DNA of 64,000 bases from Cyclobacterium plantarum (GTDB taxonomy: Bacteria > Bacteroidota > Bacteroidia > Cytophagales > Cyclobacteriaceae). Under the pieces are notes generated by a model that did not search any database, had not been told where the DNA came from, and saw nothing but the letters and a program-made list of their open reading frames with translations. The position numbers and the translations under genes were made by a program. Shown piece by piece: positions 43,280-52,416 of this stretch. The stretch spans positions 32,224-96,223 of the forward strand of contig NZ_JAANYN010000016.1 in assembly GCF_011290685.1 (NCBI RefSeq), in the 5' to 3' direction. The stretch's first letter is position 1. Each line of letters opens with the position of its first letter.

Positions 43280-43963
43280 ATGAAGGAAAAACCTGTATTG
43301 GAAGCCCGAAATATCAATAAATTTTTCTATAATCCTGTAGAAACCCAAGTGCTGAAAGATATCACTTTCACCATCAACAGGGGGGAATTTGTATCGATCA
43401 TGGGTAAATCTGGCTGCGGTAAATCCACTCTACTTTATATTTTATCTACTATGGACACCAGTTATCAGGGCAGGTTGCTGATAGATGAAAGCCCTGTAAC
43501 CGGTAGATCTCAATCCTTTCTTTCCCGGATCAGAAATGAAAAAATTGGTTTTGTCTTTCAGTTCCATTACCTATTGGCGGAATTTTCTGTACTTGAAAAC
43601 GTCATGATTCCTGGACTCAAACTAGGAAAAATGGGCCGAAAGGAATTGGAATTCAAAGCCATGGAAAAACTACGTATTTTTGGAATGGAAGACCATGCCC
43701 TAAAAAAAGCCAATCAATTGTCCGGCGGACAAAAACAAAGGGTAGCCATTGCAAGGGCATTGATCAATGATCCTTTAATTATCATGGGGGATGAACCCTC
43801 CGGAAACCTGGACAAAAAAAACAGTGATATTGTTTTTGGGATTTTTAAAGATTTGGCCACCACTTTTCACCAAACCCTGTTGATCGTAACCCATGATCCC
43901 GAATTCGCCGAAGGCACTGACAGGATCATTGAAATGGAGGATGGCAGGATCATTTCCCAATAA
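43280..43963 (+). CDS. ABC transporter ATP-binding protein (LolD/MacB type)
   Basis: The 227-residue ATPase has Walker A IMGKSGCGKSTLLY, Q-loop FVFQFHYLLAEFSVLENVM, signature LSGGQKQRVAIARALI, Walker B LIIMGDEPSGNLDKKN and H-loop LIVTHDPEFAEG. The QFHYLLAEFSVLENV stretch is characteristic of the LolD/MacB-like group. The ATG follows the permease stop by 1 base, so coupled expression in the adaptor-permease-ATPase order is likely. Confidence 0.94.
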   Translation: MKEKPVLEARNINKFFYNPVETQVLKDITFTINRGEFVSIMGKSGCGKSTLLYILSTMDTSYQGRLLIDESPVTGRSQSFLSRIRNEKIGFVFQFHYLLAEFSVLENVMIPGLKLGKMGRKELEFKAMEKLRIFGMEDHALKKANQLSGGQKQRVAIARALINDPLIIMGDEPSGNLDKKNSDIVFGIFKDLATTFHQTLLIVTHDPEFAEGTDRIIEMEDGRIISQ

Positions 43964-44181
43964 AGGCTACCGCCCAATCTCTCTAAGGAGCTACCCCTAC
44001 CAATTTATTGCCATCCTATCAGCTCATCAATAGAGGTGGAACCCTTTCGTCTGCATTCAATCCTTGGGGTTGGTTTTGATATAAATCATGTTTCGCCATG
44101 ACAGGAATCATCCCCTTTGTAACGTTATTGAATTACTTTGGTAGTGTAATAAAAACATAACCTACAAAATTCAAATAGCCA

Positions 44182-44628
44182 ATGTTAACACTAGGAAAAA
44201 GAAACGGAAGTTTCTGGCCAAAGGCAATCTCAGATCTCCTGGGATCCGATAACTGGCCGGAATTTGACAATCGGTTTTATGATTGGGACCAAAAATTCGA
44301 GATCCCATCCGTAAATATCAAAGAAACAGAAAAGGAATTTCAGATAGAGGTGGCAGCACCGGGATTTGAAAAGAAGGATTTTAAAATTGAGTCTTCTGAA
44401 GGCGTGCTCACGATACAAGCAGAAAAAGAAATAAAGAAGGAAGAGGACAAAGAAGAGATCAAAAGGCAGGAGTTTTCCTATGCCTCCATTAAAAGGTCCT
44501 TTAGCCTTCCTGAAAACGCAGAAAGCGATAAGATTGAAGCCAAATATGAAAATGGCATCCTAATGCTTGAGATCCCAAAGCTCAAACAGGTTGTTGCCCC
44601 TGCGAAAAAAGAAATTAAAGTTGGTTAG
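44182..44628 (+). CDS. Hsp20/alpha-crystallin small heat-shock protein
   Basis: The 148-residue protein has a short N-terminal arm and one alpha-crystallin domain (~38-130): PSVNIKETEKEFQIEVAAPG, KKDFKIESSEGVLTIQAEKE, SYASIKRSFSLPENAESDKI, AKYENGILMLEIPK. The C-terminal tail is Lys-rich without a clear IxI motif. It is an ATP-independent holdase that keeps unfolded proteins soluble. It is monocistronic with its own terminator. Confidence 0.96.
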   Translation: MLTLGKRNGSFWPKAISDLLGSDNWPEFDNRFYDWDQKFEIPSVNIKETEKEFQIEVAAPGFEKKDFKIESSEGVLTIQAEKEIKKEEDKEEIKRQEFSYASIKRSFSLPENAESDKIEAKYENGILMLEIPKLKQVVAPAKKEIKVG

Positions 44629-44635
44629 GTCTAGT

Positions 44636-44672
44636 AAAAAGGCTCCGAACACTTGATCGGGGCTTTTTTTTA
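44636..44672 (+). terminator. Rho-independent terminator of the Hsp20 gene
   Basis: A stem GGCTCCGA / TCGGGGCT (with one G-T pair) between A-runs and a T-run of eight lies 8 bases after the stop codon. Confidence 0.85.
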
Positions 44673-44810
44673 TTTCCTATTTATCAGGACTTATTGGTAT
44701 GCAGGACTACCGATGATGTGTTTATTAAATAACTCATTGGGAAAACAATACACAAATGATAAACCTTAAAAAAGCTGCTCTCATACCATCTTGTTTCCTT
44801 AACTGGAAGA

Positions 44811-45149
44811 TCAAAAATGAAAGACAAAACGGAGTGTTCTGATGGGCATTAATGAAAGGGAAAAACTATGGGTTGAGGTTTTGTCTTCAACCGTGCGTCC
44901 TTGATTTTTGGAGGAGTTATTTCGATAATTTTGGTCAAACCCAACAAGAACTCCTGATTCAGCCGAAACCGAGAAATTTTTTGCAAAATGGTGCTTCATT
45001 CCTATAAATCCTATGGATGAAAAATTGAAATTATTGTTTTTTTGGATTGTAACGGATCCCGAAGGTTCAAAATTCTGTTCATTCCTTGATTCTGAAAACC
45101 CGACACCAAGGTCAATCCCATATTTTTTGGTGTAAAGCTCTTCTGCCAT
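44811..45149 (-). pseudogene. C-terminal fragment of an outer-membrane beta-barrel protein
   Basis: The 112-residue frame reads like the end of an outer-membrane barrel: alternating strands with Gly and aromatics (KKYGIDLGVGFSES, FNFSSIGFIGMKHHFA, FSVSAESGVLVGF) and a terminal strand ending LRFVFHF, i.e. with C-terminal Phe. There is no signal peptide or start of a barrel upstream, where the DNA is AT-rich and non-coding. It is therefore most likely a truncated remnant, although a short cytosolic protein cannot be excluded. Confidence 0.5.
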
Positions 45150-45258
45150 TCTTTTCGATTAAACAGTTAAGCGATTAACAGATTAAACATTTCCTCAAAT
45201 GAATTTCAAATACTGATACCGGCTTGATAATAGGAAATAAACTTCAAATACGATTTCC

Positions 45259-46590
45259 TTACAAGGCATCTGTACCTTTTTTGAGGTAAAAATAAGAAAT
45301 GGCCGCAGCTCCCGTATCTGCAAGAGGAAAGGCATACCAGATTCCTTCCAAACCAAAAAACAGGGGCATAATGATGACCAAAGGAATCAGAAAAATCCCC
45401 TGTTTACTCAAGGCCAGAAGTAAAGCGGATTTTGGTTTGCCTATGGCCTGAAAATAAGCACTCCCTATCAAACTAAAGGCCAGTAGCGGGGTAGCCAGAA
45501 ATGCCTTTCTCATGGCCGGAATACTTTCCAGAATCAAGGTTTCATCTTCAGTAAAAACCTGGACTAAAGAACCAGTAAAACTCATGATCAAAATAAAAAT
45601 GACAAATGCTATCAAGCTGGAAGACCTCAAGGCAAGCCTGATGGCCAAATGCACCCTATCTTTGAACCTTGCACCGTAATTGTATCCTGCTATGGGCACA
45701 AAACCCTGGGTAATGCCTAGTACCGGGAAATTTGCAAACATCATGACCCGGTTGATCACCCCAAAAACAGACAAGGCCATCTCCCCGCCATAGGTAAAGA
45801 GTTCGTTATTCAGGACTATGGCCAAAATACTCACCGTCCCCTGCCTGGCCAAAGTAACCGCTCCCAGGGCAGAAATTTCCCTGGCAATGGCCAGATCGGG
45901 CTTGAACCAGGAAGCTTTAACTTTCATAATGGATTTTCCGAACATGAAAAACCACAATGTATAGCCTGCACTGGCAATATATGAAATGGTGGTAGCCCAT
46001 GCCGCTCCTTTTAGTCCCATATCCAGCCATACAATAAAAATCGGATCCAGAACAATATTAAATACTGCTGGTACTATCAGGGTATACATGGCCACTTTTG
46101 GATAGCCTTCTGCCCTGATCACATTATTACTCATCATGGCCCAGGCCAAAAAAGGAATACCAATCAGGATGATTGAAAAATAATCCTTGGCTGGCTGTAA
46201 AACATCCCCTTTTCCACCAAAAAGCTTCAGGATTTCTTCTGAAAACACATAACCCATGCCTACAAAAAACAAGGCCAGGGTCAGGGTCATGCCAATCTGA
46301 TTCCCAAATGTAGCAAAAGCCCTGACATTATTGTTATCCCCAAATGCCCTGGAAATGATGGAAGCACCGCCCACACCTATGGACATGCCAATACTGGAAA
46401 TCAGAAAAGTAATGGGTAAAACCACAGTGATTGTGGCAATTCCAAGAGAGCCCACAAATCGACCCACAAATATCGTATCCACAATACCATAAATGGACAA
46501 AACCAAAATACCTACCGCTGCCGGAACCGCCTGTTGGACCAGCAACTTACCAATTGGGGAATGACCAAAAGCATGGTTGTTTTTTTCCAT
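45259..46590 (-). CDS. MATE-family efflux transporter
   Basis: From the ATG at 46590 the protein is 443 residues with twelve predicted helices. MATE features include IGKLLVQQAVPAAVGILVLS, IYGIVDTIFVGRFVGSLGI, SIGMSIGVGGASIISRAFGD (repeat 1) and MMFANFPVLGITQGFVPIAG, YNYGA (repeat 2). These are Na+ or H+ antiporters for cationic drugs or metabolites. An ATG three codons earlier exists. It stands alone, with no regulator next to it. Confidence 0.95.
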   Translation of the reverse strand: MEKNNHAFGHSPIGKLLVQQAVPAAVGILVLSIYGIVDTIFVGRFVGSLGIATITVVLPITFLISSIGMSIGVGGASIISRAFGDNNNVRAFATFGNQIGMTLTLALFFVGMGYVFSEEILKLFGGKGDVLQPAKDYFSIILIGIPFLAWAMMSNNVIRAEGYPKVAMYTLIVPAVFNIVLDPIFIVWLDMGLKGAAWATTISYIASAGYTLWFFMFGKSIMKVKASWFKPDLAIAREISALGAVTLARQGTVSILAIVLNNELFTYGGEMALSVFGVINRVMMFANFPVLGITQGFVPIAGYNYGARFKDRVHLAIRLALRSSSLIAFVIFILIMSFTGSLVQVFTEDETLILESIPAMRKAFLATPLLAFSLIGSAYFQAIGKPKSALLLALSKQGIFLIPLVIIMPLFFGLEGIWYAFPLADTGAAAISYFYLKKGTDAL

Positions 46591-46690
46591 ATAATGCAAA
46601 TTCCCAATGGTCAGGAAAACTAAGCATTGGGTTTATCGGGGCAAAGTACCCATTTTATTTCAATGGATAAACCCCTATTACAGGAAGGTC

Positions 46691-48145
46691 TCAAAAAGTT
46701 TTGGTAAACTGAATCTTTACTTTCAGCTGCAAATCCCGGATGACCTTGAAAATTTCCCTGATAGTCACCACTTGAACTTTGGTTAATGTGTTGATTTTTA
46801 TATAGTTGACAGGGGTTTTGTTTTCTTTAATTACGGTGGCTGCCTGCTTTTCCAGTCTTAAGCCCATCAAATAATAATAAGCCTGATACAGCTCGTCAGA
46901 TGCAATGGTTGTAAAAACGCCCCTCTCTGTAAGGATTTTCAGTCTTTTTCCCGTATTGGTTTCAAAAATCCTATTGGCCAGTGCATAAAGCCTGATCGCA
47001 TCTACCATAGGTGTCATGGCTTTCTTTATATCAAAAACCTGTTCCTTGTCAACTTTAAAAGTCCTGATATTCCTCAACCAGGTAAGCTGGGTATCGTATT
47101 GCAAGGCATTCTGTGCCATATTATAATAAAACCGCTCCAAAGGATATTGTAGCTGCCCATCCATAAATGCTTTCAGGTCATTTAGCAAAGTAAAATCTCC
47201 ATATATGGGTCTGCAATCGAAAAAAGTGCCATAACTCATCACCGTTTCAGTTGAGGATTCCTGAAACCAGGCAGCATAATTTCTCTTCCAATGGGAAAGG
47301 GAATGGGTCCATTTGGGATTGCTTGCCATATATCCCCCTTTACAATAATTGAATCCAATATCATGGAGTCTATCAGACACTTCTTTGGCAAAACCCAGAA
47401 AGTAATCCCTTACCAGGGCACGCTGTTCATTGGCCTTATCCTCATAGATGATGGCATTGTCCTGATCTGTTTTCAGGGTTTGTTCTTTCCTTCCTTCACT
47501 GCCCAGCACAAAAAACACGAAATTGGCAGGCGGTTTTCCACGTTCTTTTACCACCTGTTCAATCACTCTCAGGGCGATGGTATCGGCAATTGTAGATATG
47601 ATCTGATTGATAATTTCCGCCCTGACCCCACGCTGAATCAATTGATCCACAATACCTGGCACCTGTTTCCACTTAACTTTTAATTCATCCTTATCCAGGG
47701 CAAGCTTTACCGACTGTATAAATACAAAGGGGGATTGTGACTGAATAGTCAAAATCTTATTCCTGCTGGTCACTCCAATATATTTACCTGCCTCAGAAAC
47801 CAGCAAGTACCTGGTCTTGGTGCGAAACATCAGCAACAGGGCTTCATAAACGAATGCATCTTTAGGAATAGATACCAGGGTTTTATCCATGATTTCGGCT
47901 ATGGGTCTTTCAGGAGATACACCTTGCGCCAAAACATTATCTCTTAAGGTAATATCAGTGATTACACCATGGATATGAGTCTTGTCGCGACCTACAAAAA
48001 GACAGCTGGACATTTCCTTTCGCATGATTTGAGCAGCGATGGCTATGGAAGTTTCCGGCACACAATACAATATTTCCTTTAGTGGGATTTCACCAATGGT
48101 CCTGACATAAAAATCATCTAAAACAGTCAATGGCTCAGAAGGCAT
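46691..48145 (-). CDS. CBS-domain and DUF294 nucleotidyltransferase-like protein
   Basis: From the ATG at 48145 the protein is 484 residues. It has two CBS domains (~20-140: VPETSIAIAAQIMRKEMSSC, MDKTLVSIPKDAFVYEALLL) and a DUF294 nucleotidyltransferase-like domain with GSEGRKEQTLKTDQDNAI, the GSxxRxE-x-DxD type catalytic motif, plus a C-terminal helical DUF294_C domain. CBS domains probably sense adenine nucleotides. Relatives are thought to work like GlnD-type uridylyltransferases, but the substrate is not known. The longer frame from 48175 lacks support. Confidence 0.9.
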   Translation of the reverse strand: MPSEPLTVLDDFYVRTIGEIPLKEILYCVPETSIAIAAQIMRKEMSSCLFVGRDKTHIHGVITDITLRDNVLAQGVSPERPIAEIMDKTLVSIPKDAFVYEALLLMFRTKTRYLLVSEAGKYIGVTSRNKILTIQSQSPFVFIQSVKLALDKDELKVKWKQVPGIVDQLIQRGVRAEIINQIISTIADTIALRVIEQVVKERGKPPANFVFFVLGSEGRKEQTLKTDQDNAIIYEDKANEQRALVRDYFLGFAKEVSDRLHDIGFNYCKGGYMASNPKWTHSLSHWKRNYAAWFQESSTETVMSYGTFFDCRPIYGDFTLLNDLKAFMDGQLQYPLERFYYNMAQNALQYDTQLTWLRNIRTFKVDKEQVFDIKKAMTPMVDAIRLYALANRIFETNTGKRLKILTERGVFTTIASDELYQAYYYLMGLRLEKQAATVIKENKTPVNYIKINTLTKVQVVTIREIFKVIRDLQLKVKIQFTKTF

Positions 48146-48213
48146 GAAAACAATTTTTTTTGCAAAGATGAGCAATCATTTCGAGTAAATAAATAAGTAA
48201 TTACAATTTACAG

Positions 48214-48244
48214 TTTGTAATTAAAAAAAACCGCCTTACATTTG
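48214..48244 (+). promoter_or_regulatory. Bacteroidota primary-sigma promoter of the tRNA cluster
   Basis: TTTG at 48214-48217 is followed after 19 bases by TACATTTG at 48237-48244, a perfect -33/-7 pair identical in spacing to the ffs promoter. The predicted start is near 48250. The transcript then contains a hairpin AGAAACAGGCT / AGCCTGTTTCT at about 48269-48294 before the first tRNA-like sequence. Confidence 0.85.
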
Positions 48245-48307
48245 CACAAGCTTTTGAAAAAGCATCAAGAAACAGGCTGAAAAGCCTGTTTCTATTTGTA
48301 ATATAAA

Positions 48308-48366
48308 GGTCCTGTAGTTCAACTGAATAGAGCATCCCGACTTTTGGGTCGGGAAGGTTTCAGGTG
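48308..48366 (+). pseudogene. Decayed tRNA copy (related to the following tRNA-Arg)
   Basis: The first 27 bases (GGTCCTGTAGTTCAACTGAA onward) differ at only two positions from the start of the intact tRNA-Arg at 48393. The anticodon arm is altered (CCCGAC-ttttgg-GTCGGG, six-bp stem and a six-base loop), and after TTTCAGGT the T-arm and acceptor 3' strand are missing, replaced by unrelated sequence. It cannot fold as a complete tRNA. Confidence 0.7.
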
Positions 48367-48392
48367 GACAAATGGATAGTTAAGTAAAAAAA

Positions 48393-48466
48393 GGTCCTGT
48401 AGCTCAACTGGATAGAGCAACTGCCTTCTAAGCAGTAGGTTTCAGGTTCGAGTCCTGACAGGATCA
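48393..48466 (+). tRNA. tRNA-Arg (anticodon UCU)
   Basis: A full cloverleaf: acceptor GGTCCTG with CAGGATC (one G-T pair), D-arm GCTC...GAGC, anticodon arm ACTGC-CTTCTAA-GCAGT giving anticodon TCT, and T-arm TCAGG-TTCGAGT-CCTGA. CCA is not encoded. It reads AGA (and AGG by wobble) codons. Confidence 0.95.
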
Positions 48467-48521
48467 CAATAATGGCTATTTGTAACCAGTTTAAAGCCAT
48501 TTGGTGATAATAGATACAATT

Positions 48522-48597
48522 GATTCCGTAGCTCAGCTGGTAGAGCATAACACTTTTAATGTTAGGGTCCTGGGTTCGAACCCCAGCGGGATCACCA
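48522..48597 (+). tRNA. tRNA-Lys (anticodon UUU)
   Basis: A full cloverleaf: acceptor GATTCCG with CGGGATC, D-arm GCTC...GAGC, anticodon arm TAACA-CTTTTAA-TGTTA giving anticodon TTT, and T-arm CTGGG-TTCGAAC-CCCAG. The CCA end is encoded (48595-48597). Its 3' end is repeated 123 bases downstream. Confidence 0.95.
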
Positions 48598-48723
48598 AAG
48601 CAAGAAAGATTGTGTAGCAATATGCAATCTTTTTTTCATTCGGACATTTCATGGGGTGAGAAGTTTATCCCGACGGTCGACCTAAGGAGACCAAGTCGGG
48701 GAACCCCAGCGGGATCACCAAAG
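48578..48723 (+). repeat. 23-bp direct repeat of the tRNA-Lys 3' end
   Basis: GAACCCCAGCGGGATCACCA plus AAG occurs at 48578-48600 (end of tRNA-Lys) and again exactly at 48701-48723, 123 bases apart. The second copy is followed by a weaker terminator-like hairpin (AACCTTG / CGAGGTT). The arrangement resembles an attL/attR pair left after loss of an element, or a tail duplication. No gene of known family lies in the 316 bases up to the subtilase gene. Confidence 0.65.
48605..48636 (+). terminator. Terminator after tRNA-Lys
   Basis: AAAGATTG / CAATCTTT stem with a 12-base loop, followed by a T-run, lies 8 bases after the tRNA-Lys CCA. Confidence 0.8.
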
Positions 48724-48913
48724 TGAGAAACCTTGTTCTTCGGAGCGAGGTTTTCTTCGTTTAAAAGCCTTGCATGGTAGCGCAGAATATCATTCCGATG
48801 GCCAACAAAAGGAGCTCAAGTAGGGGAAGCCAAATGCCCTGGAGTACTCATTCAGAAAAACACCTGAAGGGTTGACCACTCACCGAAACGAGAATTTTCC
48901 AATACCAGGGACT

Positions 48914-51900
48914 TTACTCTTTCATCACCTTAAAGGCCTGCGTTTCATTTCCAGCCTGAACCTGAATCAAATACAGACCCCTCGGGTATTCGAAATCCAT
49001 TACATACTCCACCCCCTGCGCTTCCTTATTAAAATGCATCTGCTGTTTTAACTGGCCCGAACCATCAATAATCCGTACCGATAGGTCTCCACGGTACTCA
49101 TTATTGATGAATAAAGAAAGCTTTTCAGTAACAGGATTGGGACCTATGGCATAGCCTGACCTACCTGCAAAAGTACCATCTCCCGAACTGGAAACCACCA
49201 CCACAGCCGAAAGCCTGTTACACTGATCGTCTATTATGGCTACCTGATACCTGCCTCCATCTTCCACCATGATACTTCTTCCTGTAGCACCTTCAATGAC
49301 TTGCCCGTCTCTGTACCACTGATAGGAGCTTGCTGGAATCCGAGAACTTAATTGAGATCCATTGGCTACAATTTCTGGTCTTCTCAGGGAATTAGAAGTA
49401 ACAGTAATACTTTTTTCAAATCGCTTTGTTCCTCCTGGTCCGTTAATCTCCAGGGAAACCAGGTATGTCCTGGGGTTGTTGAAAACAAAGGTGGGATTGG
49501 TAGCAGTGGATGATCCAAAACCTCCAAAATTCCATTCATAAGAAGTAATGTTCCCTTCGGAAAGGTTCACAAACTCAGACAATCCACCGGCACAATTGAA
49601 AGCCACATCAAAATTAGCCAACAAGACATTTTCGCAGGAGATATTACTCCAATTGGCTGAATTAATTGCTGTAGAAGGCGGATCCAGGTTAATAACCGAC
49701 TCACCTTGCAAATCGACATTCAGAACGCTCAAGCCCTCAAAACAATACTTCCGGTAAGGTTCATGCATCAAAACGGACTTTCCTGTGGATCGGATAAGAG
49801 ACTGCGCTCCGGGCGCATCTGCGTGATTGATATTTTGATTTACGATAAAAGAAAATCCGTCGGACAGAAGCAATTCTGCTCCTGCTCCTATATCCAGAGA
49901 ATCAACACGGGTCATGTCCTGGTTAACTTGCGTTTCTCCGTTTAAGACCAGTTTTTGGATGGTACCTGAGGCATAAATTGCCAATAGTCCTCCTCCGTTT
50001 ACCAGGCTTCGTGTTTCAGTGGATGATAGGTTTTCATAAATTCCATTTTCCCCGGAAAATAATATATTTAGCGATTCCTCTATGATTGCCCCTTCATCAA
50101 ATCTCAAAATATCTTTAAATTCCAGGATAGACAACTCGCCCCGGAGCCTGGCACCCGAAGACAACTCCACCTCATCTGCGATGAGTCTCTCCATACCAAA
50201 ATCCACATCAGCACCACTGATTTCCAGTAAATTAATTTCAGGCATGGATAGCACTCTCCACCTGCCTTCATCAAATAAAACATTGATGCCCGAAAAATCA
50301 AGTTGACCAAAGTCGAGGATATTTTCGTTTTGATCCCTACCTTCAAAATGAATGAGTCCGTTTCTTACATTCGTCAGGTTGTTGCTGGATCTGAAGCCAT
50401 TTCTGATCACTAACTCATTTTGGTTTAAATCCAAAACCAGCGGTTCTTGTCCGAAAATATTCAAGCTAAAAACATCAGTATCACCAGATAGACTGATCGT
50501 TTGGCCAGCCACAGGCCTGTCAATCACCACTCTGGTCCCCTCGTCCGGAATAAGGTTTGCACTTGGGCCATTGCTGTTTTCAGACCAGTTATTGGGGTTA
50601 TCCCAATTGCCGTCATTGCCAATCCAATACAAAGTATTTGATTGTCCGTCGGAAACCCCGGCAGAAAAAATCAAACTAAACGGCTGTTGGGAATTGGTCA
50701 GGTTATTTTTGTGACTGACACGGACGGTGTATCTCTGTGGGCTGGGATTTTCTATTGATACCTGCTCTACATTATCCCTGAAATTGTCACTACTGTTACT
50801 GGCTATGGCACTGGAACCATCTCTTGGGTTAAGGGTCCAGGGGAAAAAAGTGTTGCCACTTTCATCAAAAATTCTCAAATCCAAGTCATTAACGAGCATT
50901 AAGTCTGTGGGATTTACACTGGGAGAGGGAGATGTTCCCGCAGGATCTGTCCAGGCAATGGTCGCATTGATGGGCTCTACTCCGTTGGAAATAAATTCGA
51001 ATTCATAGGTTTCTCCTTCCCGTAGATTTAGTTCTCTGATGATTTTAGAGCTACCATCTTCGTCAATAATCATTTCTGCCGCAGCCTCTGTGTCCAAAAG
51101 ACCCCATCCAAACATGTAATCGGGGCCTGGATTCATTCCAGCTTCTTTTGCCGTTTGGATTGACAGGGCTTTCAGGGTTGATGAATGCATGTACCTTCCT
51201 GCATTCCTGTCATTGAACAATTCCTGAAGCAGCAAGAGTGAACCTGAAACATTTGGGGTGGCCATAGATGTCCCGCTAAGCGTGGCATAGCTGTCGGCCC
51301 CATTTTCACTTAGCACTGCTGAACTAAATACATTCACACCCATCCCAACAAGGTCAGGTTTGATTCGTCCATCGTCCACAGGACCCCAACTGGAAAACGA
51401 GCTCATGGCAACATCGGAGGGGTCTTTATAGGGACCTGGAAGACCAACAGCCCCTATCGTAAGGCTGTTCTTGGCCACCCCTTCCGGTCCTATAGAATCA
51501 TCCGGACCATCAGCATCCCTTGATCCATCACCAACATCAGACCGGTCATTTCCGGCAGCCCAGACAATGGTATAGAATGGTTTGGCAAAGGCCAGCTCAT
51601 CTATTTGCCTGGATTTGTTGGTATAAAAACCAAACCTGTAATCTTCGCTTGAACTGATGCCCTCATTACCTGCCCAGGTCCAGTTATTGTTGCTATCCCT
51701 GTACCAACCCATCAAAAACCCATACGAATGATTTGAAATGAGATGTCCGTCCGGATTTATATCAGGATCATAACTGTTTTGAGTCATTTTAGAAATATCC
51801 GCATCCCAATTAAAAGCCCAGCCAATGGCTTCCCTGGCCATGCCCGCAGCATTCCTGTTATTACCTGCTGCTAAAATGGTCCCAGTGACATGGGTTGCAT

Positions 51901-52348
51901 GATTGCTGATTTCTTCAGTGGACCCGTCTATCTGAGTGACCCTGTTGCCAAATTCATTATGATTGGCTTTAGGTCTTGTCTGGTCATATATGCCAATGAC
52001 CATATCTGCCCCTGTCAGGTTCAAATTCAAATTTCCTCCTGCCTGTAAAGCATTGGTCCTGGTAGCCGCAGCAGCATTCAGGTTATGGGTGGTGTAATAC
52101 ACCGGATGGTTTACCTCATCAAGATATTGAAATACAGCCACTCTTTCCCCCGGAAGATTCATGGTGAGTGGAATCCCCAATTCCTCCGCTATGACTGCTT
52201 TTTCTTCAGGTTTTAAACTATACTGCCTGACGTTTTCCTGCAATCTCTGAAAGACTTCCGATCTGACTTTTTGCAGTCCTCCCTGGACCTGGGCAAAACC
52301 CAGGTTTGTGCCCAAAAGGAAGATGGCCAAAATAGCTGTTTTTTTCAT
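48914..52348 (-). CDS. Secreted S8-family subtilase with T9SS sorting domain
   Basis: The 1144-residue protein has a signal peptide (LLGTNLGFAQ), a subtilisin-like catalytic domain (~110-430) with Asp122 (VIGIYDQTRP), His153 (NHATHVTGTI), oxyanion Asn (VWAAGNDRS) and Ser361 (LSGTSMATPNVSG). A P-domain/PPC-like jelly roll follows (~450-560), then beta-rich stretches, a PKD domain (TSYEWNFGGFGSSTATNPTF) and a C-terminal type A sorting domain (AIGPNPVTEKLSLFI, GLYLIQVQAG). It should be exported by Sec, sent through T9SS and attached to or released from the cell surface, degrading proteins. It is on the same strand as the SusCD group upstream. Confidence 0.95.
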   Translation of the reverse strand: MKKTAILAIFLLGTNLGFAQVQGGLQKVRSEVFQRLQENVRQYSLKPEEKAVIAEELGIPLTMNLPGERVAVFQYLDEVNHPVYYTTHNLNAAAATRTNALQAGGNLNLNLTGADMVIGIYDQTRPKANHNEFGNRVTQIDGSTEEISNHATHVTGTILAAGNNRNAAGMAREAIGWAFNWDADISKMTQNSYDPDINPDGHLISNHSYGFLMGWYRDSNNNWTWAGNEGISSSEDYRFGFYTNKSRQIDELAFAKPFYTIVWAAGNDRSDVGDGSRDADGPDDSIGPEGVAKNSLTIGAVGLPGPYKDPSDVAMSSFSSWGPVDDGRIKPDLVGMGVNVFSSAVLSENGADSYATLSGTSMATPNVSGSLLLLQELFNDRNAGRYMHSSTLKALSIQTAKEAGMNPGPDYMFGWGLLDTEAAAEMIIDEDGSSKIIRELNLREGETYEFEFISNGVEPINATIAWTDPAGTSPSPSVNPTDLMLVNDLDLRIFDESGNTFFPWTLNPRDGSSAIASNSSDNFRDNVEQVSIENPSPQRYTVRVSHKNNLTNSQQPFSLIFSAGVSDGQSNTLYWIGNDGNWDNPNNWSENSNGPSANLIPDEGTRVVIDRPVAGQTISLSGDTDVFSLNIFGQEPLVLDLNQNELVIRNGFRSSNNLTNVRNGLIHFEGRDQNENILDFGQLDFSGINVLFDEGRWRVLSMPEINLLEISGADVDFGMERLIADEVELSSGARLRGELSILEFKDILRFDEGAIIEESLNILFSGENGIYENLSSTETRSLVNGGGLLAIYASGTIQKLVLNGETQVNQDMTRVDSLDIGAGAELLLSDGFSFIVNQNINHADAPGAQSLIRSTGKSVLMHEPYRKYCFEGLSVLNVDLQGESVINLDPPSTAINSANWSNISCENVLLANFDVAFNCAGGLSEFVNLSEGNITSYEWNFGGFGSSTATNPTFVFNNPRTYLVSLEINGPGGTKRFEKSITVTSNSLRRPEIVANGSQLSSRIPASSYQWYRDGQVIEGATGRSIMVEDGGRYQVAIIDDQCNRLSAVVVVSSSGDGTFAGRSGYAIGPNPVTEKLSLFINNEYRGDLSVRIIDGSGQLKQQMHFNKEAQGVEYVMDFEYPRGLYLIQVQAGNETQAFKVMKE

Positions 52349-52416
52349 CCGATTTCTACAATTTGTTCAGGAGGCGGTAAGTAGGGAAAATTCCTTGAAT
52401 ACACCTCGAATTTTCT

